A stretch of DNA of 64,000 nt from Microbispora sp. NBC_01189 (GTDB taxonomy: Bacteria > Actinomycetota > Actinomycetes > Streptosporangiales > Streptosporangiaceae), in NCBI RefSeq assembly GCF_036010665.1, contig NZ_CP108581.1:6257501-6321500 (forward strand). The letters run 5' to 3'. The first letter of the stretch is position 1. Each line of letters starts with the position of its first letter. Position numbers and translations under genes: made by a program. The notes under the pieces were generated by a model. It ran no database searches. It had not been told where the DNA came from and was given only the letters and a program-made list of their open reading frames with translations. Shown piece after piece: positions 53,175 to 61,777 of the stretch.

Positions 53175-55127
53175 TCATTCGTATGGTGATGGGCCTCGAG
53201 TTTCTGCGACTTTCCGCGCCCCCGCGAAGCGCTCCTCAAGAGATGTCTGGACCTCGCCAAGTATCCGGTCGTCCAGTCCGCCGGAGCCGTTGGCGATGAG
53301 CCAGTTGTCGAAGTTGCGGACGGCTGCCTTGTTCTTCGCGATCTCGGAGAAGGGCAGCAGTTTGCCGTCCGCTCCTGCGATGGGTGCCTTGGCGAAGCGC
53401 GGGTCGTTCGGAGGAACCTTGGCCTTGAAGCCGTTGGACAACAGGATATTCGCCAGCCAGGTCTCACGGGCCATATAGGCAGCGCGGTCCCTCTCGTCCA
53501 ACTGGCCTAGCCGGCTTTTGTCCAGTGTGATCGCGGGTTCCACGCCGAGCGGAGTGAAGGTGGACACTCCAAGCCACAGCACCTGTCCGGCAACGCTTGA
53601 GATGGCGAACCCGATGACGCCGAGACCGAGGCCATACGTGAACATCTCTGCCTTGACCCGGGCCTGGTCCTCGGCGTCGAGTTTCCCCTGCACCTCCCGC
53701 TCCGTCGCGAACTGCATACCGGCGACGTAGCCGAGCGCTCGCATCGCCCGTTCGAGATGATCGGTGCTCTTGCCGTGGTCCATCTTGGCGGCGGTGTTGA
53801 CGAGCCTGTCGGTGAGGTTGCCCATTCCTTCTTCGAAGGGCTTGATGTGCGCGGCCGAATCCGCGAACGTCTTGACGAACTCGTAGGTGTCCTTCGGGCT
53901 GAGCCGGAACACCGGGTTCAGGCCGGGCACGATCGTTTCGACCGGTCCGAAGGCGCTGGGCTGGGTGCGGTTGGCATCACCGAGGTTCGCCCCCTCGGTG
54001 AATTCGGTGGCATAGGAACCCGCGATCTCGGCCATCGATGTTCGCATCGGATATTGGACGCCGAGTTTGGGCATCTCCCGGATCACGTTGAAGGCGAATC
54101 TCGCGGCCTCCGTCGAGTGCGCCCCGTCCTTTTCGTCGTACGCTCCGGAGGCGGTCGCCAGTGCGCGGCCGAAGGCGCCGGTTATCTCATTGCCGGAGCC
54201 GACCGTCTTGCTGTAGTCAAGGAACCGCTTCATCATCTCGACCGGACTGAGCTTTGCACCGTCGCCGCCCAGCTGGGCGAAGGTGGCTCGTGCGGCCTTG
54301 CCGTCCCCGACAAGGACCTCCAGCGCGAGGGCGATCGTGTCGGGGGAGTAGCCGTATGTCCGGGACAGGCTCGCACTGCCGCCGAACCAATCCTGGCGCG
54401 GGTCCTTCATGAAGTCGTCCAGGGCGAGAGCGCGGGCGGCGGCCACACGGACGTCTGTCGGTGCCTTCGCTCCGGCAAGCAGCGCCAGGCGGTTCCACGC
54501 CACGCCCCGGTCGGCCGGCTTGCTTACCAGCTCGGCCTTCAGCTTCTCCACGGCCGGAATGCGGCCGGGTGCGCGCAGAGCGGCGCCCAGAGCGGCGCTG
54601 AACGCGGCCAGGTCCTCCTTGGCGGTGGGGCTGCCCGTTGCGGTGAGAAGATCCGGCAGCGCCTCGCGCACCTCTTTCGGCAGCGTGGCGAAGAACGCCG
54701 CGGCGGCGGCGGGGTCCTTGCCGAGGGCGGCGATCTCCTTGATGTGCTGGTGGGCGAGTTCGCCCTTCGTTTCGGAGGTGAAGTCGGAGTTCTCGAAGAG
54801 GCCGGTGCCGTACATGAGGCCCAGGCCGCGGCCGGTCGCGAAGCTGTCGAGTGCGTCCGGCAGACGGGCGAAGGTGTTGTCGCCGGTCCCGTTCAGCGCT
54901 TTGATCAGCTCGGCCCGCTCCGAGAGTTTGGGCACCTGGCCCCGGCCCCAGTCGGCGATGGCGGTGACCTGCGACAGGGGAGTGGTGCTCACCTCGTTCG
55001 CCCGGAACAGTCCCTCGAAGTCGGCCGAGAAGGCGGTGAGCCGGTCGGCGGCCCGGCGCAGGTCGGCCGCCATGGAGTTCATCGCCGCCGGGTCGATGCC
55101 GCAGAAATCGCCGCTGGGAGATGTCAT
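53175..55127 (-). CDS. Large WXG100-like secretion-associated protein (DUF6571-like)
   Basis: This 650-aa protein starts with a helical WXG100-like segment (MNSMAADLRRAADRLTAFSA and DWGRGQVPKLSERAELIKAL, residues 15-75). A long Ala-rich helical body follows (KDPAAAAAFFATLPKEVREA, AFGRALATASGAYDEKDGAH), with a hydrophobic segment near residue 515-540 (GLGLGVIGFAISSVAGQVLW). The C-terminus has NFDNWLIANGSGGLDDRI. Actinomycete proteins of this build lie beside small WXG100 genes, as here (33 bp upstream), and are thought to use type VII secretion. No toxin motif is recognised. Confidence 0.75.
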   Translation of the reverse strand: MTSPSGDFCGIDPAAMNSMAADLRRAADRLTAFSADFEGLFRANEVSTTPLSQVTAIADWGRGQVPKLSERAELIKALNGTGDNTFARLPDALDSFATGRGLGLMYGTGLFENSDFTSETKGELAHQHIKEIAALGKDPAAAAAFFATLPKEVREALPDLLTATGSPTAKEDLAAFSAALGAALRAPGRIPAVEKLKAELVSKPADRGVAWNRLALLAGAKAPTDVRVAAARALALDDFMKDPRQDWFGGSASLSRTYGYSPDTIALALEVLVGDGKAARATFAQLGGDGAKLSPVEMMKRFLDYSKTVGSGNEITGAFGRALATASGAYDEKDGAHSTEAARFAFNVIREMPKLGVQYPMRTSMAEIAGSYATEFTEGANLGDANRTQPSAFGPVETIVPGLNPVFRLSPKDTYEFVKTFADSAAHIKPFEEGMGNLTDRLVNTAAKMDHGKSTDHLERAMRALGYVAGMQFATEREVQGKLDAEDQARVKAEMFTYGLGLGVIGFAISSVAGQVLWLGVSTFTPLGVEPAITLDKSRLGQLDERDRAAYMARETWLANILLSNGFKAKVPPNDPRFAKAPIAGADGKLLPFSEIAKNKAAVRNFDNWLIANGSGGLDDRILGEVQTSLEERFAGARKVAETRGPSPYE

Positions 55128-55160
55128 CGCGTCCTTCCTGAACCGAGGCGGGCACAGCGT

Positions 55161-55469
55161 TCAGGGGCGTCCGGTCAGCTGGCGCCGGATGAGCTCGGCC
55201 TGGGAGCGGGTCACCATCGCGGGGTGCCGGTGCAATTCGTCCTCGATCGTGTGGGTCATCTGCCGTACGAGCTGGGCCAGGCGGTGATGCCGGTCCGCCA
55301 CCTCACCCGTCCATTTCGTGGCGGTCGGTCCCGTCCAGACCTTGTCCGACTGCATCGCGGCATAAACGCCTTGATATGCCTGGCCGACCTCGTGCGCTCG
55401 GCTCTGCACTTCCTTGAGCAGTTCCACGAGTTGCGCGTGGCGAGGGTTGGGCACCATCTCTTCCGTCAC
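55161..55469 (-). CDS. WXG100-like small helical protein
   Basis: This 102-aa all-helical protein (GTG 55469, GGGGGA five bases upstream) has HAQLVELLKEVQSRAHEVGQ, a central KVWTGPTATKWTGEV in place of the WXG turn, and HHRLAQLVRQMTHTIEDELH. Size and the W-x-G-like hairpin fit the ESX/type VII partner class. It is immediately upstream of the 650-aa WXG100-like gene, so the two are likely cotranscribed and may form a complex. Confidence 0.75.
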   Translation of the reverse strand: MTEEMVPNPRHAQLVELLKEVQSRAHEVGQAYQGVYAAMQSDKVWTGPTATKWTGEVADRHHRLAQLVRQMTHTIEDELHRHPAMVTRSQAELIRRQLTGRP

Positions 55470-55729
55470 GCCGTCCCCCGATCCGCTCGCTCCACGCCCC
55501 CGCGTCGCATTCGATGTCAAAGGTAGACATCGTCCTATAGCCTCGGCAACCGGACATCCGGCCCGCGAGCTATTTCGGATTGCCCGATATATTCTCCGAG
55601 CGGAGGTGGAAAGTTCCTCCTTGATGGAATTTATCTCCGCCTCAGTCGCGTTGCCAGGGGAAACAACCGACAAATTGGAGTGACAACTGGTGGCACGCCA
55701 CGTCGATGACGACCACCGGCCGGAGCGGG

Positions 55730-56836
55730 TCAGCAGCCGGGATATTTGCCGGGCGCCGCGCGGCCCCCGCTGAACTGGCCGCTGAACTGGTCCGCGAAGT
55801 CGTCGGCGAGCTCGGTGATGACCTCCCGGCCTTCCAGCCGGGACAGCCATCGCCCGGGAAGGGCCGCCTCGCCGAGCCGGGCGCCGAGCAGGTTGCCGCA
55901 GACGGAGCCGGTGGAGTCGCTGTCGCCGGAGTGGTTGACCGCGAGCAGGAGCGCCCGCTCCACGTCGTCGCCGCTCACCAGAGCGCAGTAGACGCCGATC
56001 GCGAGCGCCTCCTCGGCCACCCAGGCGCCGCCGAGCGACTCCACCGTCTCCGGTGACGGCTTCGCCGCGTCCGCCAGGGCGACCGCGGCCTGCAGGGCGG
56101 TGGTGGTCTCCTCGTGCGCGGGCTTGTCCCGCAGCAGTTCGAGGGTGTGGTGTACGGCCTCCATCGGCGGCCTGCCCTCGACCAGCAGGGAGACGATCGC
56201 CGCGAAGGCTCCCGCCGCCAGGTAGCCGGTGGGGTGGCCGTGCGTGATCTGGGCGCATCTGACCGCGAGATCGAAGGCCGCGTACGGATCGCGCGCGGCC
56301 AGCCCGAACGGCGCCGAGCGCATCACCGTGCCGCAGCCCTTCGACCGGGGATTGACCAGCCCGGGTTCGCCGGGAGCGGCGGCCGGGCCGGGCTCGACGC
56401 GCAGCCCGGACAGGCAGGCGTTTCCGGGCGCGCGACGGGAGTAGAGCCAGGTCTGCTCACGAAGCCGGCCGGTGCGGACGAGATCGTCCGCCGGCGGCGG
56501 GGAGCGGTGCTCCTGGGTGTCGAGCCAGCGCAGGTAGGCGTTGCGGACCACGTCGGCCTCGCTGCCGACGCCCCTCTCGCGTACGCGAACGTCGGCGCGG
56601 ATCAGCCCTTCGGCGGTGAACAACGTCATCTGGGTGTCGTCGGTGACCAGGCCGACCTGGCCCCGCCAGTCGGGGGTGAAGTCGACCAGGCCCGCGCTGC
56701 CGTGGTCGCGCTGGATGACCGCCAGCGGGTCGAACTCGACGGGCGCGCCGAGGGCGTCGCCGATCGCCCCGCCGAGCAGGCAGCCGCGTACCTTCGCCCG
56801 GAACGAGATTGCCCCCGTCTCGGCATAAAACCCCAC
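55730..56836 (-). CDS. ADP-ribosylglycohydrolase (DraG family)
   Basis: This 368-aa hydrolase removes ADP-ribose from proteins or small molecules. Mg-binding motifs are visible: GAIGDALGAPVEF near the N-terminus, TDDTQMTLFTAEGL about residue 55, and NHSGDSDSTGSVCGNLLGA near the C-terminus (Asp pair). I prefer GTG 56836, which has AGAAGGGGG just upstream; ATG 56869 would add 11 residues. The last 20 residues are Gly/Ser/Phe-rich. It lies 260 bp upstream of the WXG100-like pair on the same strand; a link to them is speculative. Confidence 0.92.
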   Translation of the reverse strand: MGFYAETGAISFRAKVRGCLLGGAIGDALGAPVEFDPLAVIQRDHGSAGLVDFTPDWRGQVGLVTDDTQMTLFTAEGLIRADVRVRERGVGSEADVVRNAYLRWLDTQEHRSPPPADDLVRTGRLREQTWLYSRRAPGNACLSGLRVEPGPAAAPGEPGLVNPRSKGCGTVMRSAPFGLAARDPYAAFDLAVRCAQITHGHPTGYLAAGAFAAIVSLLVEGRPPMEAVHHTLELLRDKPAHEETTTALQAAVALADAAKPSPETVESLGGAWVAEEALAIGVYCALVSGDDVERALLLAVNHSGDSDSTGSVCGNLLGARLGEAALPGRWLSRLEGREVITELADDFADQFSGQFSGGRAAPGKYPGC

Positions 56837-56968
56837 GCTGCCCCCTTCTCGCTCTTCTGGGCTCCCCATGATCCCTTATCAGGCATTCCACCACAGCTTG
56901 TCCCTGTGTGGTGAGCCATTCGGGGTCGTCCGGCAGAGGGAGGCGGAGGCAGCGCCACACCCGCGGGG

Positions 56969-57601
56969 TCAGGTCTGGTTGAACAGTGAAAGCGTGAGGG
57001 TGGAGTGGTATTCGCCGGCGGCGACGTCGACGGGGGCGCGCAGGGCGAGGTCGGCGTTGACCTTCGAGGTGCCGATCTCGGTGGCGGAGTCGGCGGTGGA
57101 GACGAGGAGTTCCTGGCCTTCGAGACCGACGTTGGGGGCTCCGGTGCCGTCGGAGATGACGCTGGAGATGGGTTCGCCGGCGGAGACGGCGCCGGTGGTG
57201 GTGTCGGACAGCAGGCGGGGCTTCCAGCCGAGGTACTGGGGGCCGATGGGGGGTGCGGCGCTGCCGGTGGCGGTGAACGCGCTGGCCTGGCCGACGACGG
57301 CCCAGAAGTCGCCGGCGGGGATCTCGGCGGGCTGGCGGGTGTCGGTGACGGTGACGGTGGGCAGGGTGCCGACGAACTGGCGGGCGGCGGCGTCGGAGCC
57401 GTTCTCCTGGAGGGAGACGCCGTTGTTGTCGGCGACGGTCATGGAGACCTGGCCGGGGGTGGTGGTGGGGGTGATGGTGACGGAGACGTCGATGCCGTCG
57501 CTGGGCTCGTCGCCGGCGAGGGCGGGGGAGACGCTGAGGCCGGTGAGGGTGAGGCCGAGCACGGAGGCGGCGAATATCTGGGTGGTCCTGTTGATTCTCA
57601 T
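56969..57601 (-). CDS. Secreted surface-type beta-sandwich protein
   Basis: This 210-aa protein has a Sec signal peptide (MRINRTTQIFAASVLGLTLT, cleavage after SPALA) and a beta-rich, Ser/Thr-rich mature part. The order VSVTITPTTTPGQVSMTVAD, VTVTDTRQPAEIPAGDFWAV, YLGWKPRLLS and the ending VDVAAGEYHSTLTLSLFNQT is reminiscent of WxL-domain or related actinobacterial surface proteins, in which the last strand motif AGxYxxTLTLSL is typical. No cell-wall sorting signal is seen. It follows the GH95 gene on the same strand by 140 bp. Confidence 0.75.
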   Translation of the reverse strand: MRINRTTQIFAASVLGLTLTGLSVSPALAGDEPSDGIDVSVTITPTTTPGQVSMTVADNNGVSLQENGSDAAARQFVGTLPTVTVTDTRQPAEIPAGDFWAVVGQASAFTATGSAAPPIGPQYLGWKPRLLSDTTTGAVSAGEPISSVISDGTGAPNVGLEGQELLVSTADSATEIGTSKVNADLALRAPVDVAAGEYHSTLTLSLFNQT

Positions 57602-57741
57602 GTGATCACTCCATCTGTGGGGGGCGGGGCCGGCCGGCGGATCGGCGGCCGGCCCCGGCGTGCGATGGCGGTGTCCCCGGCGAGTGGACGGTGGTCCCCG
57701 CCGGTGCGGTCAGCGGTCAGCCGGGGACGCTCAAGGTGTCG

Positions 57742-60700
57742 TCAGCAACTGGCCGCGTTGTAGGGGGCGTCGTAGGACGAGGTGACCTCCTTGCCGCCGA
57801 TCGTCGCGGTGCCGGTCACGGTGACCTTGCCGGCGCCGATCTGGGCGGTCCGGGTATTGAAGGACTGGTAGGCCTGTTTGCCCGGAGCCACGTCGGCCAC
57901 GGTCTTGGTGCCGTACGGGGTGGTCAGCGTGATCGTGGCCGGCCCGTCGGAGTCGTTGACGGCGGTGACCGCCAGGTAGGCCGAGGAGCCGATGCAGCGG
58001 GTGGTGGCGGTGACGGTCAGCTTGACCGCCGGCGGGGGCGGAATGATGGCGTCGAGCGCGACCGCGAAGATGTGCATCGTCGCGACGTTGTTCGCCGCCC
58101 GCGCGCTGATGTTGGGCAGGTCGACGCGGGAGATCTCCTTGTTCTGCAGCGGCACGCCGACGTAGTAGATGGTCGCGGCGGTGTTCTGCCGCTGGTTGTT
58201 CGGCCGGTTCTGGTAGGGGGCCACGACGGCGGCGTCGCCTGCCGGACTGGGCGTGCCGTACCAGTCGGGCGAGCTGAGGGTGAAGGTCTGCCTCGTGCCG
58301 TCCTTGTAGACGATGGTGGCGGGACCGGACACCGCGCCGTAGGTCCCGGTCAGCAGGAAGCCGAGCGTCTTGCCGGTGCCGGTCACCTTGAGGGACTGTC
58401 CCGAGGCGATGGCGTTGTCGGGGGTGCCCACCGCGACGTTGGGCCACTTGAAGGTCAGCCCGTTCTTGGTGACGGTGGCCCCCGGGGTGACGCCGACCGT
58501 CGCGAGCCCCTGGGCGGAGAGGCTGGCGCCGTTGCCGTCGAAGTTGCCGGGAGCGGTGTTGTTGTCGTCGGAGACGGCGACGTTGCTGAAGAGCTCCTCC
58601 AGCGTCTTCTCCCCGCCGCCCCACACCTGCACCGTGGCCTTCGTGGACGTGGTCCAGGCCGCGCCCCCCTCGGTGCCGCTCACCACGGCGGTGAGGACCG
58701 CGGTGCCGGTCGCCGCGCCGGCGGCGGGAGTGACGGTGAACTCCACCGTGGCGTTCGCGCCCGCCGCCAGGGGCCCCACGTTGGCCTGCGCGGGGGTGAC
58801 GGTCCACCCCTCCGGCGCGCTGAGGGCCACCGCCGCCGACGGCAGCGACGCCTCGACCGCCCGGACGGTGACCTTGACCTTCGCCCCCTGCCCCGGCGTG
58901 ACCTCGGCGGGCGCGGCCACCGAGACCTTCTGCAGCACGTACGCCCGGTAGGTGTGCCCGGCCTGCGCCGTGATCTTGACGGCGTCGGGCTCGGTCTTCT
59001 CCACGTTGACGTTGCCGCCGGCGACGTCGACGAGCTTGTAGCGACCCGTGAAGATGCCGCCGCGTACCTTGACGACACCGGCGCGGTCGGGCGTGATGAG
59101 GTACTCGTCGGCCTGCCCGTCGCTCCACGCCGCGCCGACGGTGTGGCCGCCGCGGCCCCGCAGGCCCTTGATCTTCCCGTTCTTCCAGGCCTCCGGAAGC
59201 GCCGGGAGCACGTGCAGTTCGCCGGCGTGGCTCTGCAGCAGCATCTCGGCGATGCCGGACGTGGCGCCGAAGTTGCCGTCGATCTGGAACGGCGGGTGCA
59301 GGTCGAACATGTTCGGGGCGAGCCGGGCCGGCGTCACGAGGAGACGGACCAGGTCGTGCGCCCGCTTGCCCTCCTCCATCCGCGCCCAGTAGTTGATCTT
59401 CCAGGCGAGGGACCAGCCGGTGCCGTCGTCGCCGCGCAGTTCGAGGGTCCGCCGCGCCGCGTTGTACAGCTCCGGGGTGCCGCGCTTGGTGATCTGGTGG
59501 CTGGGGTGCAGGCCGTACAGGTGCGAGACGTGCCGGTGGTTCCGCTCGGTCTCGATCCAGTCGTACAGCCACTCCTGGATGTTGCCGCGCGAGCCGATCT
59601 TCATCGGAGGGAGCCGGTCCTTGGCGGCCAGGACCTGCGCCCGGAAGCTCGCGTCCACGCCGAGAACCTCGCTGGCCTGGGCGCAGCCGTCGAACAGGTC
59701 GCGCAGGATCTGGTTGTCCATGGTCGGGCCGGCGGCCACGCTGACGTTCGCGTGGTGCGGCAGCTCGGGGGAGTTCGACGGGTTGGTGACCAGATACCCG
59801 AGCTTCGGCTCCTCCACGAGGGTCTCGAGGAAGAACTGCGCCGAGCCCTTCATCGCGGGGTAGTTCTTCCGGAGGAACTCGACGTCACCGGTGAACAGGT
59901 AGTGGTCCCAGATCATGGTGGACAGCCACGCGCCGCCGGTCTGCCACATGCCCCAGAGCGCGCCGTCGACGACCGAGGTCGCCCGCCACGCGTCGGTGTT
60001 GTGGTGGGTGACCCAGCCGCCGGCGCCGTACTGCACCTGGGCCGTGCGGGCGCCGGTCACCGTGAGGTCCTGGATCATGCTGAACACCGGCTCGTAGCAC
60101 TCCGACAGGTTCGTCGTGTCGGCGGGCCAGTAGTTCATCGGCAGGTTGGCGTTGATGGTGTACTTCGAGTCCCACTGCGGGCTCAGGGAGTCGTTCCAGA
60201 TGCCCTGCAGGTTGGCCGGCTGGGTGCCCGGCCGCGAGGAGGAGATCAGCAGGTAGCGGCCGAACTGGAACAGCAGCGCGGAGAACTGCGGGTCGTCGAC
60301 GGCCCCGTGCTGGGTGATCCGGACGTCGGTCGGCTGGTCGGCCGCCGAGGTGCGGTCGAGTTCGAGCGTCGTCCGCTTGAACAGCGCCTCGTAGTCGGCG
60401 ACGTGCCGGCTTCGCAGCGTGGCGTACGCCTTGCCCTGGGCGGCGTCGAGGTGCCGCTGTGCGATGCCCTGGTAGTCGCCGCTGACGTCCTTGTAGCTCA
60501 CGTAGCTGGAGCCGATGGAGATCAGCAGCGTCACGCTGTCGGCGGCGGCGACCTGGAGCGTTCCGCCGGAACTGGTGACGGCGCCGCCTTCGGCGACCGC
60601 CTTGGCCAGCGCCAGGAACTTGACCGAGCCGTTGATGCCCCGCTGGTTGCCGGAGACGCCGTCGAGCGCCACCGTGCTGCTGTCGGGGCTGGTGCGCGTC

Positions 60701-61350
60701 GTGCGCTGGGGGCTGTCGAACGTCGCGCTGAACGTGATCGAGCCGGGCTTGTCGGCGGTCAGGCGGATGACGATGACCTGGTCGGGCGCGCTGGCGAACA
60801 CCTCGCGCTTGTACCGCACGCCGTTCAGCGAGTAGTTGACGGAGGTGGTGGCGGTGGTGAGGTCGAGCTGGCGGTCGTATTCCGTGAACCCGGTGGTGCC
60901 GGGGAAGGTCAGCCTGATGTTGCCGGCGGTCTGGTAGGCGAGCTGGCCCACCGGGTTCCCGAGCATCGCCTGGTCGATCAGGGTCTGGGCCTGGCTCCAC
61001 TGGTCCTCGAAGACCAGGCGCCGGATCTCCGCCAGTGCCGCCGCGCCCTTGGTGTTGCTCTGGTCGTACGGCCCGCCGGCCCAGATGGTGTCCTCGTTGA
61101 GCTGCAGGCGCTCGACGTCGACGTTGCCGAACACCATGGCGCCGAGGCGCCCGTTGCCGATGGGGAGGGCCTTGAGCCAGTCGGTGCCGGCGCCCTTGTC
61201 GTACCACAGAGCCATGTCGTTGGCGGCGCGAACCTCCGCGGGCGCCACCGAACCGGCTCGGGCGACGGCCGTCCACTGCATCGGCAGCATCAGAGCACCG
61301 GCTCCGACCGTGCCGTACTTCATCAACTGCCTTCGCGTCAGGTCTGACAT
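57742..61350 (-). CDS. Tat-exported GH95 family alpha-L-fucosidase/galactosidase
   Basis: This 1202-aa secreted glycosidase starts at ATG 61350 (GGAGAA upstream). Its Tat-type signal is MSDLTRRQLMKYGTVGAGAL. The catalytic part (about 40-790) has ALPIGNGRLGAMVFGNVDVE, the HHNTDAWR segment, EWLYDWIETERNHRHVSHLY with the acid Glu, and PPFQIDGNFGATSGIAEML with the Asp. Downstream are a NEW3-type domain (about 830-920, PGQGAKVKVTVRAVEASLPS), a beta-sandwich sugar-binding-like domain (about 930-1100), and a C-terminal VTATTRCIGSSAYLAVTAV domain. GH95 enzymes cleave alpha-L-fucosidic or alpha-L-galactosidic bonds of plant or host glycans. Confidence 0.9.
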   Translation of the reverse strand: MSDLTRRQLMKYGTVGAGALMLPMQWTAVARAGSVAPAEVRAANDMALWYDKGAGTDWLKALPIGNGRLGAMVFGNVDVERLQLNEDTIWAGGPYDQSNTKGAAALAEIRRLVFEDQWSQAQTLIDQAMLGNPVGQLAYQTAGNIRLTFPGTTGFTEYDRQLDLTTATTSVNYSLNGVRYKREVFASAPDQVIVIRLTADKPGSITFSATFDSPQRTTRTSPDSSTVALDGVSGNQRGINGSVKFLALAKAVAEGGAVTSSGGTLQVAAADSVTLLISIGSSYVSYKDVSGDYQGIAQRHLDAAQGKAYATLRSRHVADYEALFKRTTLELDRTSAADQPTDVRITQHGAVDDPQFSALLFQFGRYLLISSSRPGTQPANLQGIWNDSLSPQWDSKYTINANLPMNYWPADTTNLSECYEPVFSMIQDLTVTGARTAQVQYGAGGWVTHHNTDAWRATSVVDGALWGMWQTGGAWLSTMIWDHYLFTGDVEFLRKNYPAMKGSAQFFLETLVEEPKLGYLVTNPSNSPELPHHANVSVAAGPTMDNQILRDLFDGCAQASEVLGVDASFRAQVLAAKDRLPPMKIGSRGNIQEWLYDWIETERNHRHVSHLYGLHPSHQITKRGTPELYNAARRTLELRGDDGTGWSLAWKINYWARMEEGKRAHDLVRLLVTPARLAPNMFDLHPPFQIDGNFGATSGIAEMLLQSHAGELHVLPALPEAWKNGKIKGLRGRGGHTVGAAWSDGQADEYLITPDRAGVVKVRGGIFTGRYKLVDVAGGNVNVEKTEPDAVKITAQAGHTYRAYVLQKVSVAAPAEVTPGQGAKVKVTVRAVEASLPSAAVALSAPEGWTVTPAQANVGPLAAGANATVEFTVTPAAGAATGTAVLTAVVSGTEGGAAWTTSTKATVQVWGGGEKTLEELFSNVAVSDDNNTAPGNFDGNGASLSAQGLATVGVTPGATVTKNGLTFKWPNVAVGTPDNAIASGQSLKVTGTGKTLGFLLTGTYGAVSGPATIVYKDGTRQTFTLSSPDWYGTPSPAGDAAVVAPYQNRPNNQRQNTAATIYYVGVPLQNKEISRVDLPNISARAANNVATMHIFAVALDAIIPPPPAVKLTVTATTRCIGSSAYLAVTAVNDSDGPATITLTTPYGTKTVADVAPGKQAYQSFNTRTAQIGAGKVTVTGTATIGGKEVTSSYDAPYNAASC

Positions 61351-61777
61351 CGGTTCTCCAAACGCGCTTGCGGCCTTGCCGGCGGTCCGGCGCACGCCGA
61401 CAGGTCTGATCCCGGCGGTGGCGGGGGCAGACGGGTTCGGCGGGACCGGCACGATGACGAGGCGGTGTAGGGGGTGAGCGCAAAGCTACAAAGATTTGAT
61501 GTATGGGTCAATGGCTGTTACCAAAACGCCCTAAAAGCCGCCATCTTGCCCCCGTGGGGCTTGAGAACATCTGACCTTTGGCCGAAATCCTGTCCGGAAC
61601 GCGTTGACTTGGGCCGAATCCGCGGATGGAGTGGACGGGGACCCTGATACCCGCGGATCGCCGTGGGGGCGGCACATCCGACGCCGCCGGCACCCGTCGC
61701 GATCACGCGGCCCGGTGTTCCTGAGATGCGGCATTTCGGGTGATATTCGTCGAAATGTCAGGAGATGTCACGGAATG
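61351..61777 (-). other. Intergenic region between GH67 and GH95 genes
   Basis: The 430 bp contain a candidate GH95 promoter at 61483-61511 and an AT-rich block at 61480-61540. No further gene or clear terminator is seen. Several short frames at 61508-61734 have no coding support. Confidence 0.5.
61483..61511 (-). promoter_or_regulatory. Candidate promoter of the GH95 gene
   Basis: On the minus strand TTGACC (61506-61511) and TAGCTT (61483-61488) are separated by 17 bp in an AT-rich block about 130 bp upstream of the GH95 start. Spacing is ideal for the vegetative sigma factor; the -10 is a weak match. Confidence 0.4.

Noticed and set aside
61508..61734. Several short minus-strand frames between GH67 and GH95
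   Set aside because: Three overlapping phases of the same DNA with no ribosome-binding site or similarity. The region is better explained as intergenic.
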